Assembly: GCA_021782495.1 (NCBI GenBank)
Contig: JAJXUV010000002.1
Coordinates: forward strand, 186,001-250,000
Direction: 5' to 3'
DNA: 64,000 nucleotides
Source: Pseudomonadota bacterium
GTDB lineage: Bacteria; Pseudomonadota; Gammaproteobacteria; UBA1113
Made by a program: the position numbers and the translations under genes
Notes under the pieces: generated by a model
What the model was told of the DNA's origin: nothing
Databases searched by the model: none
What the model saw: only the letters and a program-made list of their open reading frames with translations
In this document: in pieces, positions 1-9,800 of the stretch
Numbering within the stretch: the stretch's first letter is position 1
Layout: every line of letters begins with the position of its first letter

Positions 1-2528
1 GTCTGTCCAAAGGTGAATCTTTGGACAGTTTATTGCCCGAAGCTTTTGCCGCCGCTCGAGAAGCCGCTTGGCGTACTTTGGGTCTACGTCATTTCGATGT
101 GCAGTTGATAGGTGGCATGGTCTTGCACCAAGGCAATATCGCCGAAATGTTAACGGGCGAAGGCAAAACCCTAATGTCCACTTTGGCTGCCTATTTGAAT
201 GCCTTGACGGGTCGCGGCGTGCACGTGGTGACAGTGAATGATTATTTGGCCAAACGCGATGCGCAATGGATGGAGCCGGTCTATCATTTTTTAGGCTTAA
301 GCGTCGGGATTAATTTAGCCCAAATGTCTTTCGAAGAAAAAAAGCAAGCCTATAATGCCGACATTACTTATGGGACTAACAATGAATTTGGTTTTGATTA
401 TTTGCGCGACAATATGGCTTTTAGTCTGCAAAACAAAGTGCAGCGCGGCAATTATTTTGCGATTGTCGACGAAGTCGATTCTATTTTAATCGATGAAGCA
501 CGTACACCTTTGATTATTTCCGGCCCTTCCGAAGGCGGCGCAGAATTGTATGCGCGCATCAATGAGATTGCTCCGCAATTGTCGCGTCAAACCACGGAAA
601 GCAGTGAAGGTGATTTTTATGTGGATGAAAAAGCAAAACAAGTTTTTTTATCGGAAGAAGGCCATGCACACCTCGAAAAATTATTGGTGGAAGCTGATCT
701 CATTAAACACCATAAAAGTTTGTACGATTCCAAACACGTGATTTTGATGCACCATGTGAATGCGGCTTTGCGTGCGTATTTCGTGTATCAAAAAGACGTC
801 GATTATGTGGTGAAAAACAATGAAGTGTTAATCGTCGATGAACACACGGGCCGTTTGATGGTGGGGCGGCGTTGGTCGGATGGTTTGCATCAAGCCGTCG
901 AAGCCAAGGAAAAAGTGAACATACAAAGTGAAAACCAAACTTTAGCTTCAATTACTTTCCAAAATTATTTTAGATTGTATGAAAAATTGGCGGGAATGAC
1001 GGGAACGGCCGATACAGAGGCTTATGAATTTCATCAAATTTATGGTTTGGAAGTCGTCGCCATACCCCCTAATAAAACTGTGATACGGATAGACAATCCA
1101 GATAAAGTGTACCTGAATAAGGAAGAAAAATTCAAAGCCGTGGTGGCTGAAATCAAAGATTGTATTGCACGTCAACAACCCGTTTTGGTGGGAACCATTT
1201 CCATCGAAATCTCCGAATACCTTTCTAAATTGTTAGCGGCTGAAAAAATAAAGCACGAAGTCTTGAATGCCAAGCAACACGAACGTGAAGCCATCATTAT
1301 TGCGGAAGCGGGAAGGCCGGGTGCGGTAACCATTGCAACCAATATGGCGGGACGTGGTACAGACATTGTGTTGGGTGGGCATTTGCAAAGTGAATTGGCC
1401 AATTTAGCCAATTCGACTGAAGCTGAGATCAAAGCGCATACCGCCGATTGGCAAAAGCGACACGACATGGTGGTTGCTGCTGGTGGGTTGCATGTGTTAG
1501 GAACCGAGCGCCATGAATCCCGGCGCATCGACAATCAATTGCGTGGCCGCTCGGGACGACAAGGCGATCCGGGATCAAGTCGTTTTTATTTAGCAATGGA
1601 TGATAATTTATTGCGAATTTTTGCTTCTGAAAAAGTGGCGGCCTTTATTGGTCGTTTGGGCCAGCCGCATGAAGCGATGGAACATCCCATGTTAAACCGC
1701 ATTATTGCCAGCGCACAACGCAAAGTAGAGGGTTTTAACTTTGACATTCGTAAACAATTATTGGAATACGACGATGTTGCCAATGAACAACGCAAAGTGA
1801 TTTATGAACAACGCGATTCTTTGTTAGCAGCAGACGATGTGTCGGAAACCATCGCATTGATTTTAGACGATGTGGTAGAAGAAACTATCGAAGCCTTTAT
1901 TCCCACGGGGAGTTTTAGTGAGGAGTGGAAAATCGACGCTTTGGAAGCGGAATTTCAAAAAGCTTTTGGGATTATGATCCCAGTGAATACATGGTTAAGG
2001 GAAGATGAGCGATTAGATGAACAAGGCGTGCGCCAAAAAATAAAAGAAGTGATGCGAAATCATTATGCGGAGAAATGGGCTTCTGTTCATCGTGATGTGA
2101 TCCGTCAAATTGAAAAAGGTGTTTTGTTGCAGCAATTGGATCAATTGTGGAAAGAACATTTGGCGACCATGGATTATTTGCGCCAAGGCATTCATTTGCG
2201 CGGCTATGCACAAAAAAATCCAAAACAAGAATACAAACGCGAAGCTTTTGATTTGTTCAGTGCCATGCTAAAAACTTTGCGCTTTGAAGTCATCAGTCAA
2301 TTGATGTTATTGGAAGTTCAGAATGAAGTTGAAGCGATGCCGGAGAATAGCCTTCCCGACAATCACGTAGAATACCGACACGATGAAGCTCATCCTGAAG
2401 CAGAGGCAGCGATGGAAACGGAGAAAGTAGTGCCTTTTTCGCGCAGTGATGTGAAAACTGGACGAAACGATCCTTGTCCATGTGGCTCTGGGCGTAAATA
2501 CAAGCAATGTCACGGGACGCTGCGTTGA
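1..2528 (+). CDS. secA: Preprotein translocase ATPase SecA (5' end cut by window)
   Basis: SecA is the cytosolic ATPase that drives unfolded preproteins through SecYEG. The frame is open from base 3, so the first ~60 residues lie outside the window; the TTG at 21 is internal, not the start. Visible: Walker A GEGKT (about 155-169), the [14 protein letters not shown] helicase II region near 470-510, the preprotein-crosslinking and scaffold regions, and a C-terminal zinc tail [13 protein letters not shown] that binds SecB and ribosomes. About 841 codons are present, against about 900 for the E. coli protein. mutT overlaps its 3' end, the same order as E. coli secA-mutT. No anomalies seen. Confidence 0.98.
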   Translation, partial: LSKGESLDSLLPEAFAAAREAAWRTLGLRHFDVQLIGGMVLHQGNIAEMLTGEGKTLMSTLAAYLNALTGRGVHVVTVNDYLAKRDAQWMEPVYHFLGLSVGINLAQMSFEEKKQAYNADITYGTNNEFGFDYLRDNMAFSLQNKVQRGNYFAIVDEVDSILIDEARTPLIISGPSEGGAELYARINEIAPQLSRQTTESSEGDFYVDEKAKQVFLSEEGHAHLEKLLVEADLIKHHKSLYDSKHVILMHHVNAALRAYFVYQKDVDYVVKNNEVLIVDEHTGRLMVGRRWSDGLHQAVEAKEKVNIQSENQTLASITFQNYFRLYEKLAGMTGTADTEAYEFHQIYGLEVVAIPPNKTVIRIDNPDKVYLNKEEKFKAVVAEIKDCIARQQPVLVGTISIEISEYLSKLLAAEKIKHEVLNAKQHEREAIIIAEAGRPGAVTIATNMAGRGTDIVLGGHLQSELANLANSTEAEIKAHTADWQKRHDMVVAAGGLHVLGTERHESRRIDNQLRGRSGRQGDPGSSRFYLAMDDNLLRIFASEKVAAFIGRLGQPHEAMEHPMLNRIIASAQRKVEGFNFDIRKQLLEYDDVANEQRKVIYEQRDSLLAADDVSETIALILDDVVEETIEAFIPTGSFSEEWKIDALEAEFQKAFGIMIPVNTWLREDERLDEQGVRQKIKEVMRNHYAEKWASVHRDVIRQIEKGVLLQQLDQLWKEHLATMDYLRQGIHLRGYAQKNPKQEYKREAFDLFSAMLKTLRFEVISQLMLLEVQNEVEAMPENSLPDNHVEYRHDEAHPEAEAAMETEKVVPFSRSDVKTGRNDPCPCGSGRKYKQCHGTLR

Positions 2529-2914
2529 AAATTGTTGTCGCCGTTATTCAAAACCCAGCCGGTGACTATTTATTGGGGTTAAGACCTGTAGGCAAACCCT
2601 TGTCTGGTTTTTGGGAATTTCCAGGCGGTAAAGTTGAAGAAGGGGAAACTGCTTACGAGGCTTTGTGCCGAGAATTGGAAGAAGAATTGGGGATACAAGT
2701 CAAACAAGCCGAGCACTTTTTTGAATATGCCTATAACGATCTTGATTTCAGTGTTTGGCGCGTTGTCAATTATGAAGGTGAGCTTCAGCCTTTGGTTGCT
2801 GAGAAATTAAAATGGTCCTCCAAAGCCCATTTAAGGCAGCATGTTTTTCCACCGGCGAATAGAGCGATTTTAAATAAACTTGAAGCGCCTTGGTGTGGGA
2901 AGTTATGTAGTTGA
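2507..2914 (+). CDS. mutT: Nudix hydrolase, MutT (8-oxo-dGTP diphosphatase)
   Basis: 135 residues. It should hydrolyse 8-oxo-dGTP to the monophosphate and so prevent A:T to C:G transversions. The Nudix box is complete: G x5 E x7 REL x EELGI at about residues 44-66 (starts GKVEEGE). The length matches MutT (about 130). The ATG at 2507 overlaps the end of secA by 22 nt in another frame; a TTG at 2522 is a possible alternative that would nearly abut the secA stop. The secA-mutT order is conserved in gammaproteobacteria, which supports MutT over other Nudix proteins. Expression is probably by translational coupling to secA. Confidence 0.93.
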   Translation: MSRDAALKIVVAVIQNPAGDYLLGLRPVGKPLSGFWEFPGGKVEEGETAYEALCRELEEELGIQVKQAEHFFEYAYNDLDFSVWRVVNYEGELQPLVAEKLKWSSKAHLRQHVFPPANRAILNKLEAPWCGKLCS

Positions 2915-2937
2915 TTGTGATTCTTTCTGTGTTGATT

Positions 2938-2999
2938 ACAAAGCAATGAACGTGGCATAACAAAAGTCTGTCCTCCTCGACAAGGCCGTTAGGCCGCCG
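2938..2999. repeat. Family E repeat, degenerate copy
   Basis: The stretch from AAGCAATGAAC through CTGTCCTCCTCG resembles the segment at 60711-60750 (AAGCAATGAACCTGATGTAAC, then CTGTCATCCTCG). It fills the gap between mutT and the nuclease gene. The right arm of the hairpin seen at 60740-60783 is degenerate here. Confidence 0.5.
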
Positions 3000-3020
3000 T
3001 CTGTAAACCGGAAATGCACC

Positions 3021-3854
3021 ATGCTAAAACAAAAACTTTTCTTTCTTTGCCTTATCATCCCTTCATCGCTCTTCGCCTGGAGCAGCAATGGCCACAAATT
3101 AATAGCAGAAATTGCGTATGAAAATTTGGATCCGGCTGTTCAAAAAAAAGTGGTAGCCTTATTACAAATAACAGATGCGAATTATCGACACCCTTTATCT
3201 TTTAGTCAAAGTGCGGCTTGGGCGGATTGGATCCGTTCGGATAAACAGGAATCGGCCCCTTGGCATTACATCGATTTACCCTATTGTGGCAATCAAGTGT
3301 GTTTTCAGAGTGTTGGGCAACCGAATATCGTCACCGCTATTTTATACGATGAAGCCATTTTAAAAAATTCCAAAGCTTCTTTAAGCGAGCAATCCGAAGC
3401 CTTGCGGTTTTATGAGCACTGGCTTGGGGATATCCATCAGCCAATGCACGCGATCACCTATTACAGTCTCGATTATCCACAGGGCGATGCAGGGGGGAAT
3501 TTCTACGAATTGAAGGGCAATGCGTATTCCAATCTTCACGCTTTTTGGGATGGTGCTTGTGGCTTGTGGCCTCCACATCAGGCTTTATCCAAAAAGCAGT
3601 TAGAAAATTTAGCCGAAAATTGGCAAAAACGGCACCCTAAAAGCGATTTTAAGAGCCAATTAGCCGATCAAAATGTCTCAAATTGGGCAAAACAAAGCCA
3701 TACTTTGGCCATAGAGTATGGGTATGAAGCCTTAATAGATCACAATTTGAGCCAAAACGCTCAGAAAAATGCGCAAAGGATTTGTCAGCGTCAAATGGTT
3801 TTAGCTGGGTATCGATTGGCGGAACGTTTAAATGCATGCTACGCTCATGGATAG
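3021..3854 (+). CDS. Secreted S1/P1-type zinc nuclease
   Basis: 277 residues. It has a clear signal peptide (hydrophobic core residues 6-18) predicted to be cut after A19, leaving Trp20 as the mature N-terminus. In S1/P1 nucleases the N-terminal Trp is itself a zinc ligand, and here it is followed by SSNGH with His25. Other zinc-site blocks are visible: AADWIRS, WHYIDLP, HWLGDIHQPMHA, GDAGGNF and NLHAFWD. The enzyme should cleave single-stranded DNA/RNA, and perhaps 3'-nucleotides, in the periplasm or outside the cell. Possible roles are nutrient scavenging or action on host nucleic acid (inference). The length is usual for the family. Confidence 0.92.
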   Translation: MLKQKLFFLCLIIPSSLFAWSSNGHKLIAEIAYENLDPAVQKKVVALLQITDANYRHPLSFSQSAAWADWIRSDKQESAPWHYIDLPYCGNQVCFQSVGQPNIVTAILYDEAILKNSKASLSEQSEALRFYEHWLGDIHQPMHAITYYSLDYPQGDAGGNFYELKGNAYSNLHAFWDGACGLWPPHQALSKKQLENLAENWQKRHPKSDFKSQLADQNVSNWAKQSHTLAIEYGYEALIDHNLSQNAQKNAQRICQRQMVLAGYRLAERLNACYAHG

Positions 3855-3855
3855 A

Positions 3856-3909
3856 CGTAACAGCTTGCTCTGGATCGGGGCTTTTCTAGAAAAGGGCTGA
3901 CCTGTTACG
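3856..3909. terminator. Imperfect palindrome, possible terminator
   Basis: The outer arms are CGTAACAG / CTGTTACG, and the centre is GGGGCTTTTCTAGAAAAGGGCT, itself nearly self-complementary. It begins two bases after the nuclease stop codon and lies before the next start (3942). There is no long T tract, so it may be a palindromic repeat rather than an intrinsic terminator. Confidence 0.4.
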
Positions 3910-3941
3910 CATAGATTTTCGAAGTAAAAGAGACTATTAAC

Positions 3942-5045
3942 ATGCACAAAATCATCGTCGCCGGAGCCGGTAAAATAGGCACTTTGATCAGTACTTTATT
4001 TTTAGAGAAAAGCGATTATCAAATTACTTTATTGGATCAAGATTTTTCCGGCCAAGATGTACAATATTTAAAAGATTCTGTCCGATTGCAAAAAACCGTG
4101 GTAGATGTTAGCGATGAAAAAGAATTAAGCGCTGCTCTCCAAAAAAATCCTTGTGAAGCCATCGTTTCCAGTTTGCCTTTTTATTGTAATCCCATCATCG
4201 CAAAATATGCGAGAGAATTTAACTTACATTATTTCGATTTAACCGAAGACACTACGGTGACGGCGGCTATTCAAGCAATCGCTAAAAATGCGAATACTGC
4301 TTTTGTTCCCCAATGTGGTTTGGCGCCGGGTTTTATCGGCATTGTTACGCACCACTTGATGAAAAAATTTTCCACCATCGACACCGTCAAAATGCGCGTA
4401 GGTGCACTCCCTATTCATTCGAGTCATGCTTTGCAGTATGCATTAACCTGGTCTACAGAGGGTTTAATCAATGAGTATGGCAATTCCTGTCGCGCTATTG
4501 TGGAGGGGGAATTTATGTGGGTTCGGCCTTTAGAAGGGTTAGAAATACTGCAATTAAATGGCGTGTCTTATGAAGCTTTTAATACGTCGGGGGGCTTAGG
4601 TAGTTTAGCGGAATTGTATCAAGGTAGAGTGCGTACCATGAATTATAAAACTTTGCGCTATCCAGGACATTGCGAAAAAATGCGGTTTCTAATGAATGAT
4701 TTGCGATTGAATGAAGATCGTTCTACCTTAAAAAATATTTTAGAACACGCGCTGCCCAAGACGTATCGAGATGTCGTTTTAATTTATGCGAGTGTTTCGG
4801 GAAATAAGGGGGGTGTCTTTTTGGAAGAAAGTGCTTTTTATAAATTGTATCCGCAAGAGATTGGTGGACATTTATGGTCGGCCATACAAGTTGGCACTGC
4901 TGCTTCTCTGTGTACGATAGTGGATTTGATCTTGAATGCGCGTCAGCCAAAAACTGGGTTTGTTTATCAGGAAAATACTGCTTTAAAAGATTTTTTAGGA
5001 AATCGTTTTGCAGGTTGTTATGGGAGCGATATGCTAAACATTTGA
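3942..5045 (+). CDS. Saccharopine dehydrogenase / lysine dehydrogenase-like protein
   Basis: 367 residues. The N-terminal Rossmann fold has the motif GAGKIG (residues 8-13), followed by the saccharopine-dehydrogenase core: YFDLTED near residue 100 and CGLAPGF near residue 126. Family members oxidise saccharopine or lysine at the epsilon-amino carbon with NAD(P). The next gene encodes an aldehyde dehydrogenase of the alpha-aminoadipic semialdehyde type, so the two together probably convert a lysine derivative to alpha-aminoadipate (inference). The exact substrate (saccharopine, lysine, or an unrelated imino acid) cannot be read from sequence alone. Stop TGA at 5043; a family A repeat follows. 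Confidence 0.8.
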   Translation: MHKIIVAGAGKIGTLISTLFLEKSDYQITLLDQDFSGQDVQYLKDSVRLQKTVVDVSDEKELSAALQKNPCEAIVSSLPFYCNPIIAKYAREFNLHYFDLTEDTTVTAAIQAIAKNANTAFVPQCGLAPGFIGIVTHHLMKKFSTIDTVKMRVGALPIHSSHALQYALTWSTEGLINEYGNSCRAIVEGEFMWVRPLEGLEILQLNGVSYEAFNTSGGLGSLAELYQGRVRTMNYKTLRYPGHCEKMRFLMNDLRLNEDRSTLKNILEHALPKTYRDVVLIYASVSGNKGGVFLEESAFYKLYPQEIGGHLWSAIQVGTAASLCTIVDLILNARQPKTGFVYQENTALKDFLGNRFAGCYGSDMLNI

Positions 5046-5066
5046 CTGTCATCTCTAAGACGATTC

Positions 5067-5131
5067 TGTCATCCCTGCGAAAGCAGGGATCCAGGGTTTG
5101 AAAATGGATTTTTGCTTTCGCAGAAATGACA
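5067..5131. repeat. Family A palindromic repeat (65 bp)
   Basis: An inverted pair beginning TGTCATCCCTGCGAAAGCAG and ending with its degenerate complement (CTTTCGCAGAAATGACA). A third short arm (GAGATGACAA) follows about 10 bp later, as it also does in the copies at 52477 and 55100. The copy lies between the two lysine-pathway genes and creates a spurious upstream extension of the second reading frame. Confidence 0.9.
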
Positions 5132-5166
5132 AAAAGGCCGAGATGACAAATATTGAGGAGTCTATT

Positions 5167-6681
5167 GTGAAAAACATTTTACAATCCTTAAACTTAAAAT
5201 CCTTAAACAAAGGGGGGTGCATCGGTGGTCAAGATTGGTTAGGCTCGCGTTTAAAGGCCTTTGAATCGTTTAATCCCACGACAGGTGAAGCTTTGGCAAG
5301 CGTTCAACACATCAATGAACAAGATTACGAAGCGATTTTAAGTGCAGCGCAAAAAGCAAGTCTTCTATGGCGTCAAGTGCCTGCACCTCAACGCGGCGAA
5401 TTAGTGCGTTTAATAGGCGAAGCTTTACGTGTCCACAAAGACGCCTTGGGTTCTTTGGTGACTTTGGAAATGGGCAAGTCCAAAGTGGAAGGCGACGGTG
5501 AAGTGCAAGAAATGATAGACATGGCCGATTTCGCGGTAGGGCAATCGCGCATGTTGTATGGTAAAACCATGCATTCTGAACGACCCGCGCATCGCCTGTA
5601 TGAACAATGGCATCCCTTGGGTGTTGTCGGTGTGATTTCTGCCTTTAATTTTCCTGTGGCGGTGTGGGCTTGGAATGCTTTTATTGCGGCCATTTGTGGC
5701 AACACGGTTGTGTGGAAACCTTCCGGTCAAACGCCTTTGTGCGCTATTGCCGTACAACACATTTGTAATACAGTTTTAAAAGCATATTCTTATCCACCGG
5801 TTTTTTCTTTGTTGATAGGCGATCGGACTTGTGCCGAGCGTTTCATCCACGATACGCGCGTCGCTTTGCTTTCTTTTACGGGTTCTACTGCAGTGGGTCA
5901 ACACGTTGCTGAAGTGGTGACTCAACGTTTTGGAAAAAGTTTGTTGGAATTGGGTGGCAATAATGCCATTATTGTGACGAATCATGCGGATTTAGACTTG
6001 GCAATTCCAGCAATTGTCTTTGGTGCTATTGGAACGGCGGGACAACGTTGTACAACGACGCGACGTTTGTTTGTTCAAGAATCTTTGGTCTCTACTTTGC
6101 TGCCACGCTTAATCAAAGCCTATCAACAAATCAAAATCGGCAATCCACTCAATACCCAAAATCACATGGGACCTTTGATCAGCAAAGAAGCGGTAGAAGT
6201 CTACGAAAAAACGATTGCAGAAGCCTGTTCTCAAGGTGCTGAGCTATTAATCGGTGGACATGTAATAAAAGCAAAAGGGTATTTTGTGGAACCGGCGATC
6301 CTTCGTGTGAAATCTGATTTGCCTTTGGTACAACGTGAAACCTTTGCGCCGATTTTGTATTTGATGACTTATGATACTTTAGAAGAAGCGATTGCTTTGA
6401 ACAATCAAGTGAAACAAGGACTGTCTTCCGCGATTTTTACCCAAGATCTTCGCGAGGCTGAAATTTTCCTGTCAGTCCTAGGCAGTGATTGCGGAATTGC
6501 GAATGTGAATATCGGCACTTCGGGGGCCGAAATTGGCGGTGCTTTTGGGGGTGAAAAAGAAACTGGTGGCGGCAGGGAATCCGGTTCCGATGCTTGGCAA
6601 GCCTACATGCGGCGACAAACCAATACGATTAATTGGAGCCGAGATTTGCTTTTGGCGCAAGGAATCGAATTTAATTTGTAA
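5167..6681 (+). CDS. Aldehyde dehydrogenase, ALDH7 / alpha-aminoadipic semialdehyde type
   Basis: 504 residues from a GTG start. I chose 5167 because GAGGAG lies 6 nt upstream; the frame is open back to a TTG at 5098, but that part is the translated family A repeat. Catalytic residues are clear: Cys295 in GQRCTTT and the general base Glu261 in LELGGNN. The substrate-binding and NAD blocks ([20 protein letters not shown]) and the C-terminal [17 protein letters not shown] are typical of ALDH7 (antiquitin/AmaB). The predicted reaction is alpha-aminoadipic semialdehyde to alpha-aminoadipate with NAD. It is probably co-transcribed with the saccharopine-dehydrogenase-like gene, despite the repeat between them. 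Confidence 0.9.
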   Translation: MKNILQSLNLKSLNKGGCIGGQDWLGSRLKAFESFNPTTGEALASVQHINEQDYEAILSAAQKASLLWRQVPAPQRGELVRLIGEALRVHKDALGSLVTLEMGKSKVEGDGEVQEMIDMADFAVGQSRMLYGKTMHSERPAHRLYEQWHPLGVVGVISAFNFPVAVWAWNAFIAAICGNTVVWKPSGQTPLCAIAVQHICNTVLKAYSYPPVFSLLIGDRTCAERFIHDTRVALLSFTGSTAVGQHVAEVVTQRFGKSLLELGGNNAIIVTNHADLDLAIPAIVFGAIGTAGQRCTTTRRLFVQESLVSTLLPRLIKAYQQIKIGNPLNTQNHMGPLISKEAVEVYEKTIAEACSQGAELLIGGHVIKAKGYFVEPAILRVKSDLPLVQRETFAPILYLMTYDTLEEAIALNNQVKQGLSSAIFTQDLREAEIFLSVLGSDCGIANVNIGTSGAEIGGAFGGEKETGGGRESGSDAWQAYMRRQTNTINWSRDLLLAQGIEFNL

Positions 6682-6695
6682 TCCTTTAGTAATTC

Positions 6696-6745
6696 CTAAC
6701 CGAGCCGCGACCGACAGGGAGCGGTGGTTCGAAGTAAGAAATTAC
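6696..6745. repeat. Family B repeat, single arm
   Basis: One arm only: CTAACCGAGCCGCGACC, then CAGGGAGCGGTGGTTCGAAG. The matching opposite arm is absent, so this is a half or decayed copy of the element that is complete at 10647-10820 and 42849-42987. It lies just after the aldehyde dehydrogenase stop. The rest of 6746-6875 is AT-rich and presumably carries the promoter of the ankyrin gene; I cannot name a clear -35/-10 pair. Confidence 0.8.
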
Positions 6746-6875
6746 ATCTCCTCAAAATTTGCTAATTAAAAATACATATGTTAAACTAAGCCAAAATTTT
6801 GAGAATTTTACGAAGGCATCATCAATTTTCCACTTTGTAATCTCTCTCATTGAAAAATAAAAAGAAGGTAATAAT

Positions 6876-9800
6876 ATGTCCGCTTCGGAAGAAAATTTAG
6901 AGAAAAAAGATCTCTTTTTAGGGGTTAGTCTTAACTCAGATAATGCAGTCCACGTTATTTCTTTACTTGCAGAACAACCTAATTTTCATATAAACGCTAT
7001 CAATGGGGAAGGCATCAGTTTACTGCATTGTGCGGTTGCCATCGATAACATCAGTGTTGGTTTAATAAAATTGTTACTTAAAAATGGAGCGGATGCCGAG
7101 CTTAAAGATCAAAATGGAAGAACGCCTTTAGTGCTGGCGCTACAGCTGGGAAAGAAAGACATTGCCCATGTTTTGCTTGAGCATATACAATCAAAAACTC
7201 TAAATTTGAAGGCATGGAAGGAATTTTTTATCAAAGATCTTGAGAAAGCCGATCTTAAGTCTGCGAAAGATAGACTTCGTCGCGTTGTAGAAGAACATAA
7301 AGAAGCCATCGGTGATTTTGTGCATGCAGAATGTCATGGTCGCCCAGTTTTATGGTACGCATGTGTTTGCGTGGACGCTGAATTTATACGTTTGTTGGCA
7401 AGCAATGGGGTTCGATTCGGTAATGAGGCGACGCTGATTGAATCACCTTTGTATTGGGTGATCACAGCGACTCGTAACAGTTTTATAATGGGAAGAGAAA
7501 TTGATGTAAATGAAGACAAAAAATGCGCGGCGCTTCAGGTTTTGCTAGAAGCAGGAGCTAATCTTGATTTTCAAGAGGATAGCAGAGAAGCCCTTGAGCA
7601 GTGTGCTGTTGCTTCAAATAGCCCAAAAGTTTTAACTTTCTTGCTTGAAAAACGTCTTGGCCCGAAAGAAGTTTCGCCGGCGATGCTATTTGAACTCACT
7701 ATGGCTTCATCTCCGTCTAGCACAAGTTCTTCTAAACCAGAAATTTCTTATCCTAAGGTGGATGCATCGACTAAAATTCATGGCAATGATTCTGAGATCA
7801 GTATGCATTTCGCTGAAGGTGGAGTAACCCCGCTGCATCTTGCGGTGCGGAACAACCACATTACTACCGTAGAATCATTATTTCGAACCGCTAGGAATGT
7901 CGGTATCAATATTCAGGATGGAAAAGGTTTTACGGCTTTACACTATGCTGTTTTAAACGGTCATATTGGTATGGTTCAACTTTTACTGAGACAAGGCGCA
8001 GCGATGAATATAAAGAATAACCAAGGAAAAACAGCTTGTGAACTTTCTAAAGATTTGCGTCTTAACAGTATTTCTCAACTGTTTATCGATCATGCCGCTA
8101 TGGATCTTCAGAGAATGGGTGTTTCGGCATTACTGACCTCAGAAAGTGGTGATCCAGGAACCATAATTAGCTATCTAACACAAGGTTCTCGGCGGTTTAT
8201 GCAAGAATTCGGGCAGAATAGGGGGACTAAACCATCATTTTCTTCGCAAAATAAAGCAAAGCACTTTAAAAAAATCACTAAAGAAGATTTAAAATTAACA
8301 CTGAGCAAATGGCTTAAAAAACTTTTAAAACAGGGATATGACTGTTCTTTTATAGAAGAAAGTAACGATTTGTGTAAGATAAAGATTTATCATGCTGATT
8401 TTTATATTCTTTCTAGTACGTATGTTGTTTTATCAGACAATAAAGATGACAGTATAAAAGCACAATATTTTGATGGCGCTATCATCTTAAGTCTCAGTAT
8501 CCAAGGAGACCGTGCAGGTTCTCTAATTCAACTTTTGACGAAACCAATCCAATATTATGCAACGCATAGCACCTTAGTCGGTTCTTTAAGAGAGCTTTCT
8601 CCAGATAGAAGTAAAGTTTTATCGGTTGAACCAGAGAAAAGTGAGGGGCAGCCACTCTTTTTTAAGGTTTCTTACCGTATTAATAATAGTGCCATGAAAG
8701 ATTTCAAGCAGAGCGTGTGTAGCATGGTACCTACAGAAAATCCTCTTCAAAAAAATATAGAATTTCAAGAAAAAGATGCAGAGAGTGTATTGACGCTTAG
8801 ATACCATTGTGATGTATTTTTTGACTGGAAGACCCGTAAAGCTTACTGTGAATTACTTGATAAAGCGCGTTCCGCCTCTCAAACTTCAAGCTCGTCGAGT
8901 TCAATAACACGCTTGCAACCTGAAACAAAATCCGAGTCTGCGCCAAAATTCACATCAAAACCTGAAAAAATTTCTTATTCTCGGTTGTTTTTAATTTCAT
9001 TACGTGCCGATGAGGAATTAGCCACTCATTTTAAAGGAAGAGCCAAACAAGAAAAAACCTTTATTTTATTTAAAAGAGGCCGTGATGGTTATTGCCTCTA
9101 TAGACCGCGACAAGATGAAGAAGTTGTTTTTTTAGAAACTTCAGAAGAAGGCCTTAAAATAGCAAATAATCTGCGTAAAAATATATTAGCCTTTGAGTTA
9201 CCGCAAAAAGAAATCAATTTTTTTGAGCGGATCCCTCACGATCGTTTTAAAAAAGGAGGAATATTAGAATTTACCGAAACAGATTTTTGTGCACTGTCTG
9301 GCCCCTCTAGCGATTTATCTTTTTCCGAACTTCTAGAGAAATTGGATGCGGAACCTGCCCATTTGTTTTGTGTTGCCCCAGAAAGAGAAGAAGCGCCTTA
9401 TTTGGAATATGGATATAAAAGGAAAAAGATGAGCGATCGAAGAAAGAAAAAAGAGCATTTTTTTGAAAGTGAAGACTCTTTAGAGTCTGCCATATTATCA
9501 AAACCCGGTGAATCTAAGAAAAAAACGAGTTTTGTTCCAGAAAGTGTGTTTTTTGATAAAAAGGATGAGTGGGTTGAAAGTCCAGACGGAAAATTTTATC
9601 CAGCGGGAATGCTTCCAGAAGAAAAATCGAAGAAGAAAGAGAAAAAACCAGAGATTCCAGAAAAACAGAAGTCATCCTCGGAACTTTTGCGAGAAGAAAT
9701 TCAGCAAATAGGTTATTTACTGGATAAATACAGTGAAGTTGTGCGGCAAAAAAATGTATTTGAACAAGGGATTATACCAGGAGCGATTTATCGCAGTTTA

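Noticed and set aside
5098-5166. Upstream start for the aldehyde dehydrogenase (527 residues)
   Set aside because: The added residues are repeat-encoded and GTG 5167 has a strong GAGGAG; family alignment also starts there.
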